Positions 35,098 to 44,068 of a DNA stretch of 64,000 nt are shown here, in pieces. This stretch comes from JANXSF01 sp043755435 (GTDB taxonomy: Bacteria; Acidobacteriota; Terriglobia; Bryobacterales; Bryobacteraceae): NCBI GenBank assembly GCA_043755435.1, contig JAYUSZ010000091.1, positions 1-64,000 of the forward strand, given 5' to 3'. Position numbers and translations under genes: made by a program. The notes beneath the pieces were generated by a model. It did not search any database. It was not told where the DNA came from and saw only the letters and a program-made list of their open reading frames with translations. How positions within the stretch are numbered: position 1 is the stretch's first letter; every line of letters begins with the position of its first letter.

Positions 35098-35701
35098 TCC
35101 CAGCGATCAGGTTTTCGTGAATTGTCCATTTGATAAGGGATATAAACCCATTTTCGATGCAATCATGTTCGCGATCACCGATCTGGGCTTCGTTGCACGC
35201 TCCGCCCGGGAAGAAGATGATGGTGGGGAGTTCAGGCTCGCGAAGATTCAGCGCATCATCGAACAATGCAGGTACGGAGTGCATGATATATCGGCGGTCA
35301 AGCTCGACAGCAAGCATAAGCTTCCGCGCTTCAACATGCCATTGGAGCTTGGACTGTTTCTGGGTTGCAAGCGATACGGAAACAGCCGTCAACGTCACAA
35401 AGTCTCGCTGATTTTCGATGCAGATCCCTACCGCTATCAAATTTTCATCTCCGACATCGCTGGACAGGACATCCACTCCCACGGTAATGATGTGAAGACA
35501 GCCATGCAAGAGTTGCGGACATGGTTGGCCACCGCCTCCAAGCGCACCAAGCTGCCAGGTGGCAAAGACATCTTCGACCGGTACGAGCGATTTCATGCGG
35601 ACCTCCCCGCACTGTGTGCGGAGTTGAAGCTGGAACCTGCAGAGGTCACATTCAAAGACCTCCGCCAGATGATGGCTGCTTGGCTGAAGCAGAATCGCTG
35701 A
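35090..35701 (+). CDS. TIR/nucleoside-deoxyribosyltransferase-like protein
   Basis: The ATG at 35090 lies inside the DUF2188 3' end and gives 203 residues. The fold signature is VFVNCPFDKGYKPIFDAIMF at the first strand and helix, IIEQCRYGVHDIS as the second strand, and NMPLELGLFLG, where Glu86 matches the catalytic Glu position of TIR and deoxyribosyltransferase proteins. A SDIAGQDIHSHG segment follows. Members of this group are annotated hypothetical. TIR-like proteins often cleave NAD in defence, so an NAD-related role is a guess. The coupled DUF2188 protein is a likely partner. Confidence 0.75.
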   Translation: MASPSDQVFVNCPFDKGYKPIFDAIMFAITDLGFVARSAREEDDGGEFRLAKIQRIIEQCRYGVHDISAVKLDSKHKLPRFNMPLELGLFLGCKRYGNSRQRHKVSLIFDADPYRYQIFISDIAGQDIHSHGNDVKTAMQELRTWLATASKRTKLPGGKDIFDRYERFHADLPALCAELKLEPAEVTFKDLRQMMAAWLKQNR

Positions 35702-35778
35702 CGAATCGGATCCATTTACCCGAAGTCCGATTGCGGGAATGCGTGCTCTGGCTCTCCGTAGATGCTGGCTCTTGCCGA

Positions 35779-35847
35779 GTGACGCGCCACTCGGAGAGAG
35801 CGCTCGCGGCGTCGTCTGTATTCGACCTATGTACGGATCGCCGACAA
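35779..35847 (+). repeat. island repeat, copy B
   Basis: Begins GTGACGCGCCACTCGGAGAG and ends GACCTATGTACGGATCGCCG ACA. The first part forms a short hairpin with the preceding bases (CCGAGTG/CACTCGG around 35774-35793). Confidence 0.5.
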
Positions 35848-35911
35848 TACGCTCAGAGCAGCCTAAATACGAGGCGCCGCACGGGACGCCACTGGCACCC
35901 GCCCGACTTAA

Positions 35912-36733
35912 CTAAAGATCGGCCGGTACCTCGATCTTCCAATATCTGAGATATTCGGTAAGTATCCTGGCCCCCTCGGCGGTACGAATCAGCGTGCCTC
36001 CGCGGAACTCCTCCATCACCCCGCCGAAGCTCGTTTTCGGGTACGAGAGAAGCTGCGTCTTAAGGTTCGAGTCAGCTTGCTGCCGAAGCATTTCCCAGTC
36101 GGGTGCCATGATGCCCTTCCGCTGTAGGTCGGCCAACGGCCCGAATGCAGGATCGAGCGGCCATAATATGTCACCCTCGAAGAAATACAGCGCGAGGTAG
36201 TCCCCCACCGGCCACGGTAACCCGACCTTACACGCGTCGTGCATGCCGACCAACCCAACCGCTCGCCGCAGATCTGCGCCCGAGATCAGATCGGGACGCT
36301 TTCCCAGCAACTCCTTCATCTTCTGCGCGCCGAATGCCATGTGCTCCAGACGGATCAGGATCTTCTGGGCCTTCTTCAGCTTCTTGTCTTCGGCCGAAGC
36401 CTTTAATATCTCCTCCTCTACTACCCGGCGGACCGCATGGAGGTCATGGAAAAAACAACAGACGCACAGAATGATGAGGTCGGCGAACGGTAGCCGAATC
36501 GCCGGGTTCAAATCGCGGCCCGAGGCCCAGGCGATTCGGGCTGTTTGGCACCAAACCCGAGACTCGTGGGCCTTGTGGTTGTTCCAGGTCTCCACATTCT
36601 TGATGCCTGCCTCCCATGCCACCGCCTCGATCTTGCGGGAGGCGGCCAACACCCTAGCGCCCAATCCGGGATCGTCGAGGCGAATGGGTGCGCAGGCCTC
36701 GACCAACTGCTGCTCTCTGAATTCATCTGTCAT
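35912..36733 (-). CDS. HD-superfamily phosphohydrolase-like protein
   Basis: The 273-residue helical protein carries an HD pattern in order: HKAHESRV (His53/His56), CFFHDLHAVRR (His96-Asp97), LEHMAFG (His131), VGMHDACKVG (His165) and a late Asp in FFEGDILWPLD (about 188). HD enzymes hydrolyse phosphate esters such as nucleotides or cyclic di-nucleotides using metals. No regulatory or nucleotidyltransferase domain is attached. It is divergent from the phosphatase-like gene starting 111 bases away and shares that promoter region. The substrate is unknown. Confidence 0.75.
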   Translation of the reverse strand: MTDEFREQQLVEACAPIRLDDPGLGARVLAASRKIEAVAWEAGIKNVETWNNHKAHESRVWCQTARIAWASGRDLNPAIRLPFADLIILCVCCFFHDLHAVRRVVEEEILKASAEDKKLKKAQKILIRLEHMAFGAQKMKELLGKRPDLISGADLRRAVGLVGMHDACKVGLPWPVGDYLALYFFEGDILWPLDPAFGPLADLQRKGIMAPDWEMLRQQADSNLKTQLLSYPKTSFGGVMEEFRGGTLIRTAEGARILTEYLRYWKIEVPADL

Positions 36734-36844
36734 CTGGAAAAGCCTCCTGCCTCAACAATAACCGGACAACCTGCCGCACTCCCAGCCAATGATAATTTTC
36801 ATTTCCCCAATTCAAGAAGCCGCACGGAGCGGTAGCATATCTGT

Positions 36845-38122
36845 ATGAACTACGCCGCTCCCCGCCTTTCTATTGCCGATATTGAAAACGGTCGGCTTGA
36901 TGCCCCTTCGAAATGGGCTGAGCCGTTGAAGAGGTTAATCGCCGAGGGGTTGGTTGATGACGACAATGTCTGCAAGTGGAAGGATATCGGAGTACTCCAC
37001 TCGGATCAGTTCGCTAAGCAGCTTAGGAAACAACGAGGAAAGGGCCCCTTTGAGCTGAAAGTTTGGAGTAGCCATAAGGGAAAGTTTGCCGACGGTACGG
37101 ATACGGACGTGAGCCGGTTGATTAATCCAGGCTGGTTCTCGCCCTTGGATCTCTGCGATTTCCACCTGCTGAAGCCCGAGAAGGTCCGCCTTGAGGACTA
37201 CATCTCCTGGGTTCGCAAGCTGTTTGAAGATCGGCGCTGCCAGGAATCGGCTGGCAACATCGTGAACGCGATCGGCGCTGCGCTCAGAAAGGCTGCGAAA
37301 GTTGCCGACGATGCCTGGGACGCGACCTGGTTCGGCTGTGGCCAGCCCTTGCAAAAAACCGTCGGGGACATAGAGAAAACTATCCGCTGTGCAATCGAAG
37401 AAGCTTTGGGCCAAACCGATTTTTTCTGGATTACAGAAAGGGAGTCAGCTTCGCCGGACAAAAGCGGCCGTGTCTTCCTGCTTGAGGCGCTCGGCGGCGA
37501 ACGCAACTTCGAACGCCGTGTCCCTTTTTATACTATCTCGATCGTGGCTGCCGACGTCACCAGATCGGCAGCCGGACTTAGCTTCGCGCCGGTCTGTTCC
37601 GGGGTCTACGTGCCCGCCTTGCAACATCTCTATTTGGGAGTGCCGGGGGCGGGCGGTGGCGCCGTACTGATCGATGAGCGCCTCACCGCTGTGCACAAGC
37701 TCAGCCCGTCATCCCAGAGGATTGGCAACGAACGTGTCACCGTGGGGATTCACCATTCCCGCAATGAGGTTCTGCTGAGTAATCAGTTCGTGAATCTGGT
37801 CTCTTGTCTGCTCCCTTCCTGGGTGGACAAAGAGATAGCCACTGGAGCGGGAGCCTGGAGTATGGCAATGACAGCTTCCGGCAGTCTCGCGGCTTATTTC
37901 GAGTCGTCGATCTCATGGCCGGCGGCTTTTGCCGGCGCCGTCCTGCTCTACGCCGCCACCGGCCAGAAGGATGCTGCTACCGACCTCACGAATGCCAACT
38001 GGGTGGAGGGGGACCCTACGCATAAGAGGGGGATTCTGGCCTGGGGCCACACGGGTCTCAAAGGCCAAATTGGCCAGGCGGTCGCTGCCGGGTGCAGGAT
38101 TCTTTCTACGATGCGCTCGTAG
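36845..38122 (+). CDS. inositol-monophosphatase-fold protein with degenerate active site
   Basis: The 425-residue product has an unfamiliar N-terminal region (residues 1-135) and then resembles an IMPase/CysQ fold. NIVNAIGAALRKAAKVADDA matches the opening helix. The metal motif D-P-L-D-G-T-x-N-F is replaced by E214-A-L-G-G-E-R-N-F222, followed by PFYTISIVAADV. The late WDxAAG motif is W358-P-A-A-F-A-G. All three metal-binding aspartates are thus changed. The gene is divergent from an HD hydrolase gene inside the island. It may be a pseudoenzyme sensor or partner; the fold call is by eye and moderately sure. Confidence 0.6.
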   Translation: MNYAAPRLSIADIENGRLDAPSKWAEPLKRLIAEGLVDDDNVCKWKDIGVLHSDQFAKQLRKQRGKGPFELKVWSSHKGKFADGTDTDVSRLINPGWFSPLDLCDFHLLKPEKVRLEDYISWVRKLFEDRRCQESAGNIVNAIGAALRKAAKVADDAWDATWFGCGQPLQKTVGDIEKTIRCAIEEALGQTDFFWITERESASPDKSGRVFLLEALGGERNFERRVPFYTISIVAADVTRSAAGLSFAPVCSGVYVPALQHLYLGVPGAGGGAVLIDERLTAVHKLSPSSQRIGNERVTVGIHHSRNEVLLSNQFVNLVSCLLPSWVDKEIATGAGAWSMAMTASGSLAAYFESSISWPAAFAGAVLLYAATGQKDAATDLTNANWVEGDPTHKRGILAWGHTGLKGQIGQAVAAGCRILSTMRS

Positions 38123-38467
38123 CTCCTGACTCTTTTCCTCTTTCCGCGTACTCGATTGACCATAGCAGTACTCCTCGTTTGTCAGAAGGCCGTCTAACTT
38201 TGCCGGCCCTTAGAAATTACGCAATCGAGATTCTGACGATTCAGGTTGTCTCGAACTACTTAGAGGATTTAGTTTAGGACGCGAGTATCGTGATCTTGAC
38301 TCGATCATAGGATCCAACCATGAAGTGATAGGGTTGGGCGCGGACGAATAACATAACGCGCCACTCGGAAACAGCGGTCTTCTCGCGCGGGGCGCTCACG
38401 GTATGCCAAATAATTCTGAAAACAGGCCCGAAAAAGTGGTTCTACGAGAGGCTTGTCTTTAAGCACG
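38123..38467. other. 345-bp stretch with partial island repeat C
   Basis: No gene is supported. At 38353-38385 it carries ATAACGCGCCACTCGGAAAC, matching the start of copies A and B, then diverges. It lies between the phosphatase-like gene and the right copy of the 248-bp repeat. Confidence 0.4.
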
Positions 38468-38746
38468 ATGAAGGACATCAAGAGGACGCCTGAATTAGGA
38501 TTCTTTGATGCCTCCAGCGAAGGCACCATCCAAGTAGCTGACGATGGAAAGTTACGCTTTGAACCGCAGCCCGGTGGCTAACATAAGCAACTGAAAATCG
38601 TCGAAGAAAAGAAGCTGGATCTGATGAAGCACTATATCGAAATGGCAAGCGCAAAACCGCCTGCCCCGCAGCAGCGAAATCGGCCGACCCCAGCGGCAAT
38701 TGAGCAAAAGAAGGCGGCGGAGACGGCCAAACTGGCAACAAAATAG
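38468..38746 (+). pseudogene. 3' part of the split small gene, right copy of the 248-bp repeat
   Basis: An ATG at 38468 leads in frame into the repeat (38482-38729). A TAA at 38579-38581 interrupts it (GGC then TAA, where the left copy has GGC AAA). Past the stop the same frame runs to AKLATK and a TAG at 38744, which looks like the natural end. It complements the N-terminal end kept at 33039, so the ancestral gene was probably split by the island. Confidence 0.7.
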
Positions 38747-38882
38747 CGACCCGTAGTACGGCAATTTGCGTCTTATGCCTTCCTGTTGGTTGCGCCATCA
38801 GCTTTCATTTTTAGCATCCCCCGCAACCCTCGCGTTATGATGGTCCTTATCGGAACTGGGCCATTTTTTTCTTAGGAATCAC

Positions 38883-41069
38883 ATGTCAATGATGATTGAT
38901 GCACGGTCTGCGGCTGAAAGTGCCATCAAGAAACTGCTTAAAAAGAAAAAGCAGTTAGAACTTCCTGATCTGAAGATTCAACTTCTTAAGGATTTTCTTC
39001 AGAAATCGGAACAACACAAACTTACCAAGCGGGATAAGCAACTGATTTGCGATCAGGCCATTCTGATCATGGAACAATTCTATGCCCATCTGCCATTCAA
39101 ACGCGCCCGCTATGCCGCCGATCCTGCACAGCGATTGCGTCTTCTCCGCAACGACATCCCCAACCTTTCCGAGCAACAGTTTCACGCGGAAATGATCCGG
39201 ACTTTCACCGAACTCCGTGACGTCCACACCCTTTATAGATTGCCAGAGCCCTTCAAAAGCGCTGTTGCATTTCTTCCCTTTTTTACCGAATCCTTCGAAA
39301 CCCCAGAAGGCCGGCGCTATGTTGTTACTGAGATTATGGAAGGTTTTAATCCCGACCCTTCCTTTGGGCCCTTCGTTGAAATTGTCAGTTGGAGCGGCGT
39401 CCCAATTGAAAAAGCAGTGGACCAACTGGCACGCAATATTCCGGGAGGCAACCTTGCTACCCGCGTGTTTCGCGGTAATATGCGACTTACTGTCCGGACC
39501 TTAAATAATGTGCTTGCGCCTATTGAGGAATGCGCGTTTATTCATTACAAACCTCGCGGCAGCGACGAGGTTCGCATCATGTTGGTGCCCTGGTACGTAG
39601 GTCACGGATTGACATCCGCTATTCTGCTGAGTGATCGAAGCATGGAAGCAAATGCGGAATGCAGACAACTGACCGACTTGGCACGTGTAAAGGATACACT
39701 CTGGGTTCAGCGGCGGCTGAAAACACAGGTGGCGGCTTCCGAACAAACAAATTCCTACGTATCCAGCTTGCCGCACGTTTTTGAAGTTCACCACACGCTG
39801 GAAAAATCTGAGTTCGAAACCTGGTCCGAAGTCCTAACCGACAGCAGGCCTGCAAAGGGTAGAAAGCCGGCAATTCCTTCTACCAAGAAATTCGGCTATG
39901 TACGAATCTATACATTCAATGGAGAACTTGGCTCCATCTTTTTTGAATTTTTGAACATTCTTCAATTTCTGGAAGACAACCAGTTCGCTACCCATGGTTT
40001 AATCCTGGACATCCGTTCCAATGGCGGCGGCAGCATTACTGACGCGGAACGCATGCTGCAACTGCTTACCGCTAAGAACATTGAACCAGCCTTGTTTCAA
40101 TTTCCGAATACCGAGGCAGTGCAACGGGTAATGGCAAAATTGACGAATCAGCAGACCACCGAGGAAGCAAGAGCCCTGCTTGCCGATGATGAAAAAGGCA
40201 GCATCAGCAAAGGGAACAACCTATTCAAGCGCTGGGTGGATGGCATTCTTCGCGGCGTGGCTAGCGGCAGCGCTTTAACCGACGGTCGCCCGTTGACCAC
40301 TCCCGAAGAGGCCAACAACATTGGACAGATTTACCAGGGCCCAGTAACGCTGCTGGTTGACGCCGGAACCTACAGCGCATCCGATATTTTTGCTGCAGGG
40401 TTTCAGGATCACGGCATTGGCCCCATCATTGGAACCGACGACAATACAGGAGGCGGTGGTGCAAGTGTTTGGACTCATGGCCGGCAGTTGGAACAGATAG
40501 CCGCCTTGACGGAATTACCTCTTGCTCCACTACCGGCTGGCGCGGGCATCAGTTTGGCGAGTCTGCGATCCTCCAGAGTGAAAGGTAAGCTCGGCGAACC
40601 CGTGGAGGACATTGGCGTAAAATGCGACATTCGCCACAAGTTGTCGCTGCCCGATTTGATGATGCGAAGTTGCCCCGACATAATGCATTTAGCCTGTCAA
40701 ACACTGGCGAAGCAGCCTGTCTACCGGCTCAAAATCCTCAAGGCGGAAGTCAGCCTTCTAACCGCGCTGAAAGTCACGGTGAAGGCTACTTCCAATCTGG
40801 AACGGTTAGTTTGCTACCTGGAAGGTCAGCCGCAATTGGTGCTCCAGTTGGATAGCGAAAATGTGGCCGGAGTCAAAACGGTGGAAGACGGCTTGGAAAT
40901 GATCACGGAGTCTTTTACTGTTCCGCTGGTAGCATTGAATGGCAGAGTTCCCCGCGAACTCTCAATCAAGGGTTACAACTGGAATAACAGTAGGACCATT
41001 AAGGCCGGCGGGAATCGGCTGGAGTTGGTTGCCAGCCACAAAACGAAGATCAAGCGAATCAAAGTATGA
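38883..41069 (+). CDS. S41 family peptidase (C-terminal processing/tricorn-like)
   Basis: The 728-residue protein starts at MSMMIDARSAAESAIKK, with a helical N-terminus and no clear signal peptide. Residues 175-250 look like a PDZ-type segment (FVEIVSWSGVPIEKAVDQLA). The protease part reads FGYVRIYTFNGELGSIF, GLILDIRSNGGGS and TYSASDIFAAGFQDHG, with the nucleophilic Ser at 498 or 500. A beta-sandwich tail ends with KIKRIKV. S41 enzymes cleave C-terminal regions of proteins. Its TGA overlaps the next ATG by 4 bases, coupling it to the kinase gene. A truncated copy lies at 18422-19223. Confidence 0.92.
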   Translation: MSMMIDARSAAESAIKKLLKKKKQLELPDLKIQLLKDFLQKSEQHKLTKRDKQLICDQAILIMEQFYAHLPFKRARYAADPAQRLRLLRNDIPNLSEQQFHAEMIRTFTELRDVHTLYRLPEPFKSAVAFLPFFTESFETPEGRRYVVTEIMEGFNPDPSFGPFVEIVSWSGVPIEKAVDQLARNIPGGNLATRVFRGNMRLTVRTLNNVLAPIEECAFIHYKPRGSDEVRIMLVPWYVGHGLTSAILLSDRSMEANAECRQLTDLARVKDTLWVQRRLKTQVAASEQTNSYVSSLPHVFEVHHTLEKSEFETWSEVLTDSRPAKGRKPAIPSTKKFGYVRIYTFNGELGSIFFEFLNILQFLEDNQFATHGLILDIRSNGGGSITDAERMLQLLTAKNIEPALFQFPNTEAVQRVMAKLTNQQTTEEARALLADDEKGSISKGNNLFKRWVDGILRGVASGSALTDGRPLTTPEEANNIGQIYQGPVTLLVDAGTYSASDIFAAGFQDHGIGPIIGTDDNTGGGGASVWTHGRQLEQIAALTELPLAPLPAGAGISLASLRSSRVKGKLGEPVEDIGVKCDIRHKLSLPDLMMRSCPDIMHLACQTLAKQPVYRLKILKAEVSLLTALKVTVKATSNLERLVCYLEGQPQLVLQLDSENVAGVKTVEDGLEMITESFTVPLVALNGRVPRELSIKGYNWNNSRTIKAGGNRLELVASHKTKIKRIKV

Positions 41070-43693
41070 CCGGCAAAACGGTTGGCCATTACCGCGTAGA
41101 AGGTAAGATCGGCCAGGGCGGCATGGGCGTGGTTTATCAAGCAGTGGACCTGCGTCTGGGCCGCAAAGTTGCCCTCAAGTTCCTACCTCCGCAGGCGCTC
41201 GATGAAAACCAGCGGAAGCGTTTTATGGAAGAGGCCCGCACTGCTTCTCTGCTGCAACACCCCAATATCTGCCCAATTCACGACATTGGCGAAGTGGATG
41301 GGCAGCTATTTTTCGCCATGGCTTTTCTGGAAGGCCAAACACTGGCAAGCATGATTGGCGGCTTTCCATTGGACGTCCGCAAAGCTGTGGATATTGCTTT
41401 GCAGATCGCCGCCGGGCTCAGCGAGGCACACAACCATGGCATAGTGCACCGCGATATTAAGTGCAGCAACATTGTTGTCACCAATCACGGACATGCCTAT
41501 ATCCTCGATTTCGGGTTGGCCTTGCGCGAGGGTGCAGAGCGACTGACAGTCCCGGGCAACATCACCGGCACGCCGTTTTACATGTCGCCGGAACAGGCCC
41601 AAGGTAAGCCGCTTGATCATCGCACAGACATTTGGGCGCTGGGTGTTGTGCTGTTTGAAATGATCACTGGCCGGGTACCATTTCAAAGGGATACCAATTG
41701 GGCCGCAGTGCATGCCATTATCCACGATCCGCTTCCGCCCATTGCCGCATTAAGACCCGAAGTAAATCATGGCTTGCAGGAAATTGTAGCCAAGGCACTT
41801 CAAAAGGAACCTGCGGACCGTTGGCAAAGTGCCACTGCAATGGCTTCCGCTCTAAGACGGTTGGATGGCAGCACACCTTTCATGCCCAGTGAAATGGAAA
41901 CCGTTGTGTTTAATGCTGAACAACCACAACAACCTTCAATCCAACAGAAGCAGGTGTCGAGCGAAAGCAATCAGAGCGAAAAGCCTCCTCAGCGCGGCCG
42001 CCTGATTGCAGCAGCCGCCCTGATCGCAGCCTGTGCTACTGGTGGAGTGTTGTGGCAGCAGGGCTTCCTCTCCACCAACAAATCGGGACTGCCCGCGGAA
42101 AAGCACATCGCCGTGCTGCCCTTCAATGTCATTGGTGACGATCCCGGAGTTCGCGCCCTGGCCGACGGTCTGGTGGAGACGCTCACTTCTAAGCTGAGCC
42201 AACTGGACGAATTTCAAGGCAAGGTGCTAGTGATCCCTGCCAGTGAAATTCGCTCCCGAAAAATCACAAGTGCCGAAGAAGCCCGAAAAAGTTACGGTGC
42301 GAACTTGGTGGTCACAGGAAGCGCGCAGGTGCTCGCTACGGCCGCACAGTTCACCGCTGTCCAGTTCACAATCAACCTGATTGATCCGGAAAAAATGCGG
42401 CAATTGAGTTCCAAGAATTTTGAGTTCGATGCCAAGAACCCAGGGCTGCTTCGCGATGGTGCAATGGATAGCTTGCTGAGTCTTCTTTCCATGCAACTCA
42501 GCCGCGAAGCGCGCCGCAATGTTGCCGAAGGGGAAACCTCCAATTCCCTTGCCTATGCTGAATTCCTAAAAGGCTCAGGGTATCTGGCTCGTTACGATGT
42601 TAAGGGCAATATCGACTTGGCGCTGACAAGCCTTCAAAGCGCAGTAAAAACCGACCCCGGCTATGCAAATGCTCACGCCAGCCTGGCACGAGCCTACATC
42701 CAAAAGGGAAGATTTTCCGGCGAGAAATATTGGGGAGAGCGAGCTGCCGAAGTTGGCAAGAAAGCCGTCGAACTTGGCCCCAACGTAGCCTCCACACACA
42801 TCGCGCTAGGTGAGGTCTATCGTCTGGTTGGCAAGGAAGACGAAGCCATCGCCGAGTTGCAACGGGCACTTCAAATCAACCCAGGCAACGCCGAGGCTTA
42901 TCGCAATTTAGCCAGCGTACTGTTCAACCGTGGCCGATTCAAGGAAGCGGAAGAGTTGTATCGCGAGGCGGTGAAACGCCGGCCCTCCGATTGGTTTGCG
43001 CATCTGCAACTCGGCATTTTTCTGCGCGCCACAAGACAGTACGCAGAGGCTGAAGCTGCTTACCGCGATTCGTTAAAACTGATACCCGACAACACCATTG
43101 TTCTTCGAAATTTGGCAGTGTTGTATCGCGCGCAAGCCCGCTATCAGGAAGCAAGGGAAGTGCTGGATAAAAGCCTGAAGGTTTCCCGCACTGCTTCCAG
43201 CCTAAACACTTTGGGAGTTGTGTACTACTACGAACATCGCTTTCAGGAAGCAGCCTTGAATATTGAAGCGGCCATTGATCTTGATTCCAGTGCCTATATT
43301 TTCTGGGGCAATCTGGGGATGGTCAGCAGGTGGGACCCTTCCAGGAAAGACAAAGCCACACAAGCCTTGCGCCGAGCTATTGAACTTGGCGGAAAGCAGC
43401 TTCAAGTGACGCCCAAGGACTACGGCATTCGCATGAATCTTGCTGAATACCATGCCCGTTTGGGCGAAGGTACGCGGGCGTTGGCCCATCTAGAGGTTAT
43501 CCCGAAAGACAAGCGCGACATCTATATTGTCAACTTTGCTTTGATTTATGAACTACTAGGAAAACGAAAAGATGCAATTGCTGTACTGAAGAATCTGTCC
43601 GATGCTGTGGCTTGGAATGATATTAAGAACGATCCAAACCTAGTGCAGCTCTGGGCCGACCCAGAGCTGCAAGCATTGGTTCAGAAGCGATGA
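41066..43693 (+). CDS. Ser/Thr kinase with transmembrane segment and TPR region
   Basis: The 875-residue protein has an N-terminal kinase (glycine loop GKIGQGGMGVVY, Lys38, HRDIKCSN with Asp130, DFG 148-150, GTPFYMSPEQAQ). A single membrane span follows near residues 310-330 (LIAAAALIAACATGGVLW), then an adenylate-cyclase-associated/FlgO-like segment (HIAVLPFNVIGDDPGVRALA) and several TPRs (EDEAIAELQRALQINPGNAE, FKEAEELYREAVKRRPSD). This layout is typical of acidobacterial receptor kinases sensing through TPRs. It is translationally coupled to the S41 peptidase, suggesting a joint regulatory or proteolytic role. Confidence 0.96.
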   Translation: MTGKTVGHYRVEGKIGQGGMGVVYQAVDLRLGRKVALKFLPPQALDENQRKRFMEEARTASLLQHPNICPIHDIGEVDGQLFFAMAFLEGQTLASMIGGFPLDVRKAVDIALQIAAGLSEAHNHGIVHRDIKCSNIVVTNHGHAYILDFGLALREGAERLTVPGNITGTPFYMSPEQAQGKPLDHRTDIWALGVVLFEMITGRVPFQRDTNWAAVHAIIHDPLPPIAALRPEVNHGLQEIVAKALQKEPADRWQSATAMASALRRLDGSTPFMPSEMETVVFNAEQPQQPSIQQKQVSSESNQSEKPPQRGRLIAAAALIAACATGGVLWQQGFLSTNKSGLPAEKHIAVLPFNVIGDDPGVRALADGLVETLTSKLSQLDEFQGKVLVIPASEIRSRKITSAEEARKSYGANLVVTGSAQVLATAAQFTAVQFTINLIDPEKMRQLSSKNFEFDAKNPGLLRDGAMDSLLSLLSMQLSREARRNVAEGETSNSLAYAEFLKGSGYLARYDVKGNIDLALTSLQSAVKTDPGYANAHASLARAYIQKGRFSGEKYWGERAAEVGKKAVELGPNVASTHIALGEVYRLVGKEDEAIAELQRALQINPGNAEAYRNLASVLFNRGRFKEAEELYREAVKRRPSDWFAHLQLGIFLRATRQYAEAEAAYRDSLKLIPDNTIVLRNLAVLYRAQARYQEAREVLDKSLKVSRTASSLNTLGVVYYYEHRFQEAALNIEAAIDLDSSAYIFWGNLGMVSRWDPSRKDKATQALRRAIELGGKQLQVTPKDYGIRMNLAEYHARLGEGTRALAHLEVIPKDKRDIYIVNFALIYELLGKRKDAIAVLKNLSDAVAWNDIKNDPNLVQLWADPELQALVQKR

Positions 43694-43700
43694 AGTAAAC

Positions 43701-43955
43701 TTACCCCACCGGTTGCTCGCCTCCGCCGTCATCACCATGAGCCTTGGTAATAACCGTTTCCAAACTGTCCGCTGCGGCCTGCAAAATTGCGCGTGTTTCG
43801 GTAAGCGCCAGGGGTTTCTTCTTGAAGGCCTTTTCTGCGCTCTTCCGGGCCTTTTCCAATTGCTTGACTACGCCCTTGATCAGCCCATCTAATTCCCTCG
43901 GCTTGATTGTTTTCGGGCCAGTTGCTTTCTTTGCTGCCGCTTTTGTAGTTGCCAT
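43701..43955 (-). CDS. small Lys/Ala-rich basic protein
   Basis: This 84-residue protein begins with a histone-H1-like tail (MATTKAAAKKATGPKTIKPR), then amphipathic helices (LIKGVVKQLEKARKSAEKAF and TRAILQAAADSLETVITKAH) and a Gly/Glu end. A GAGGAGAAT ribosome site precedes the start. Such tails often bind nucleic acid, but the body is not a known DNA-binding domain. It is convergent with the kinase gene, 7 bases away. Confidence 0.65.
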   Translation of the reverse strand: MATTKAAAKKATGPKTIKPRELDGLIKGVVKQLEKARKSAEKAFKKKPLALTETRAILQAAADSLETVITKAHGDDGGGEQPVG

Positions 43956-44068
43956 CTGATTCTCCTCTTTCTCTCAAAGCTCCAATTTTGACCGGAGCAC
44001 TTAGCTATCACCATGCCACTGCGGGTTCTTCAAGTCAATGGTTTTTTGCCGCTTACCGCTGATGGCTC

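Noticed and set aside
34648..38385. Integron attC sites
   Set aside because: The core GTTRRRY/RYYYAAC pairs are missing in copies A and B and no integrase is nearby.
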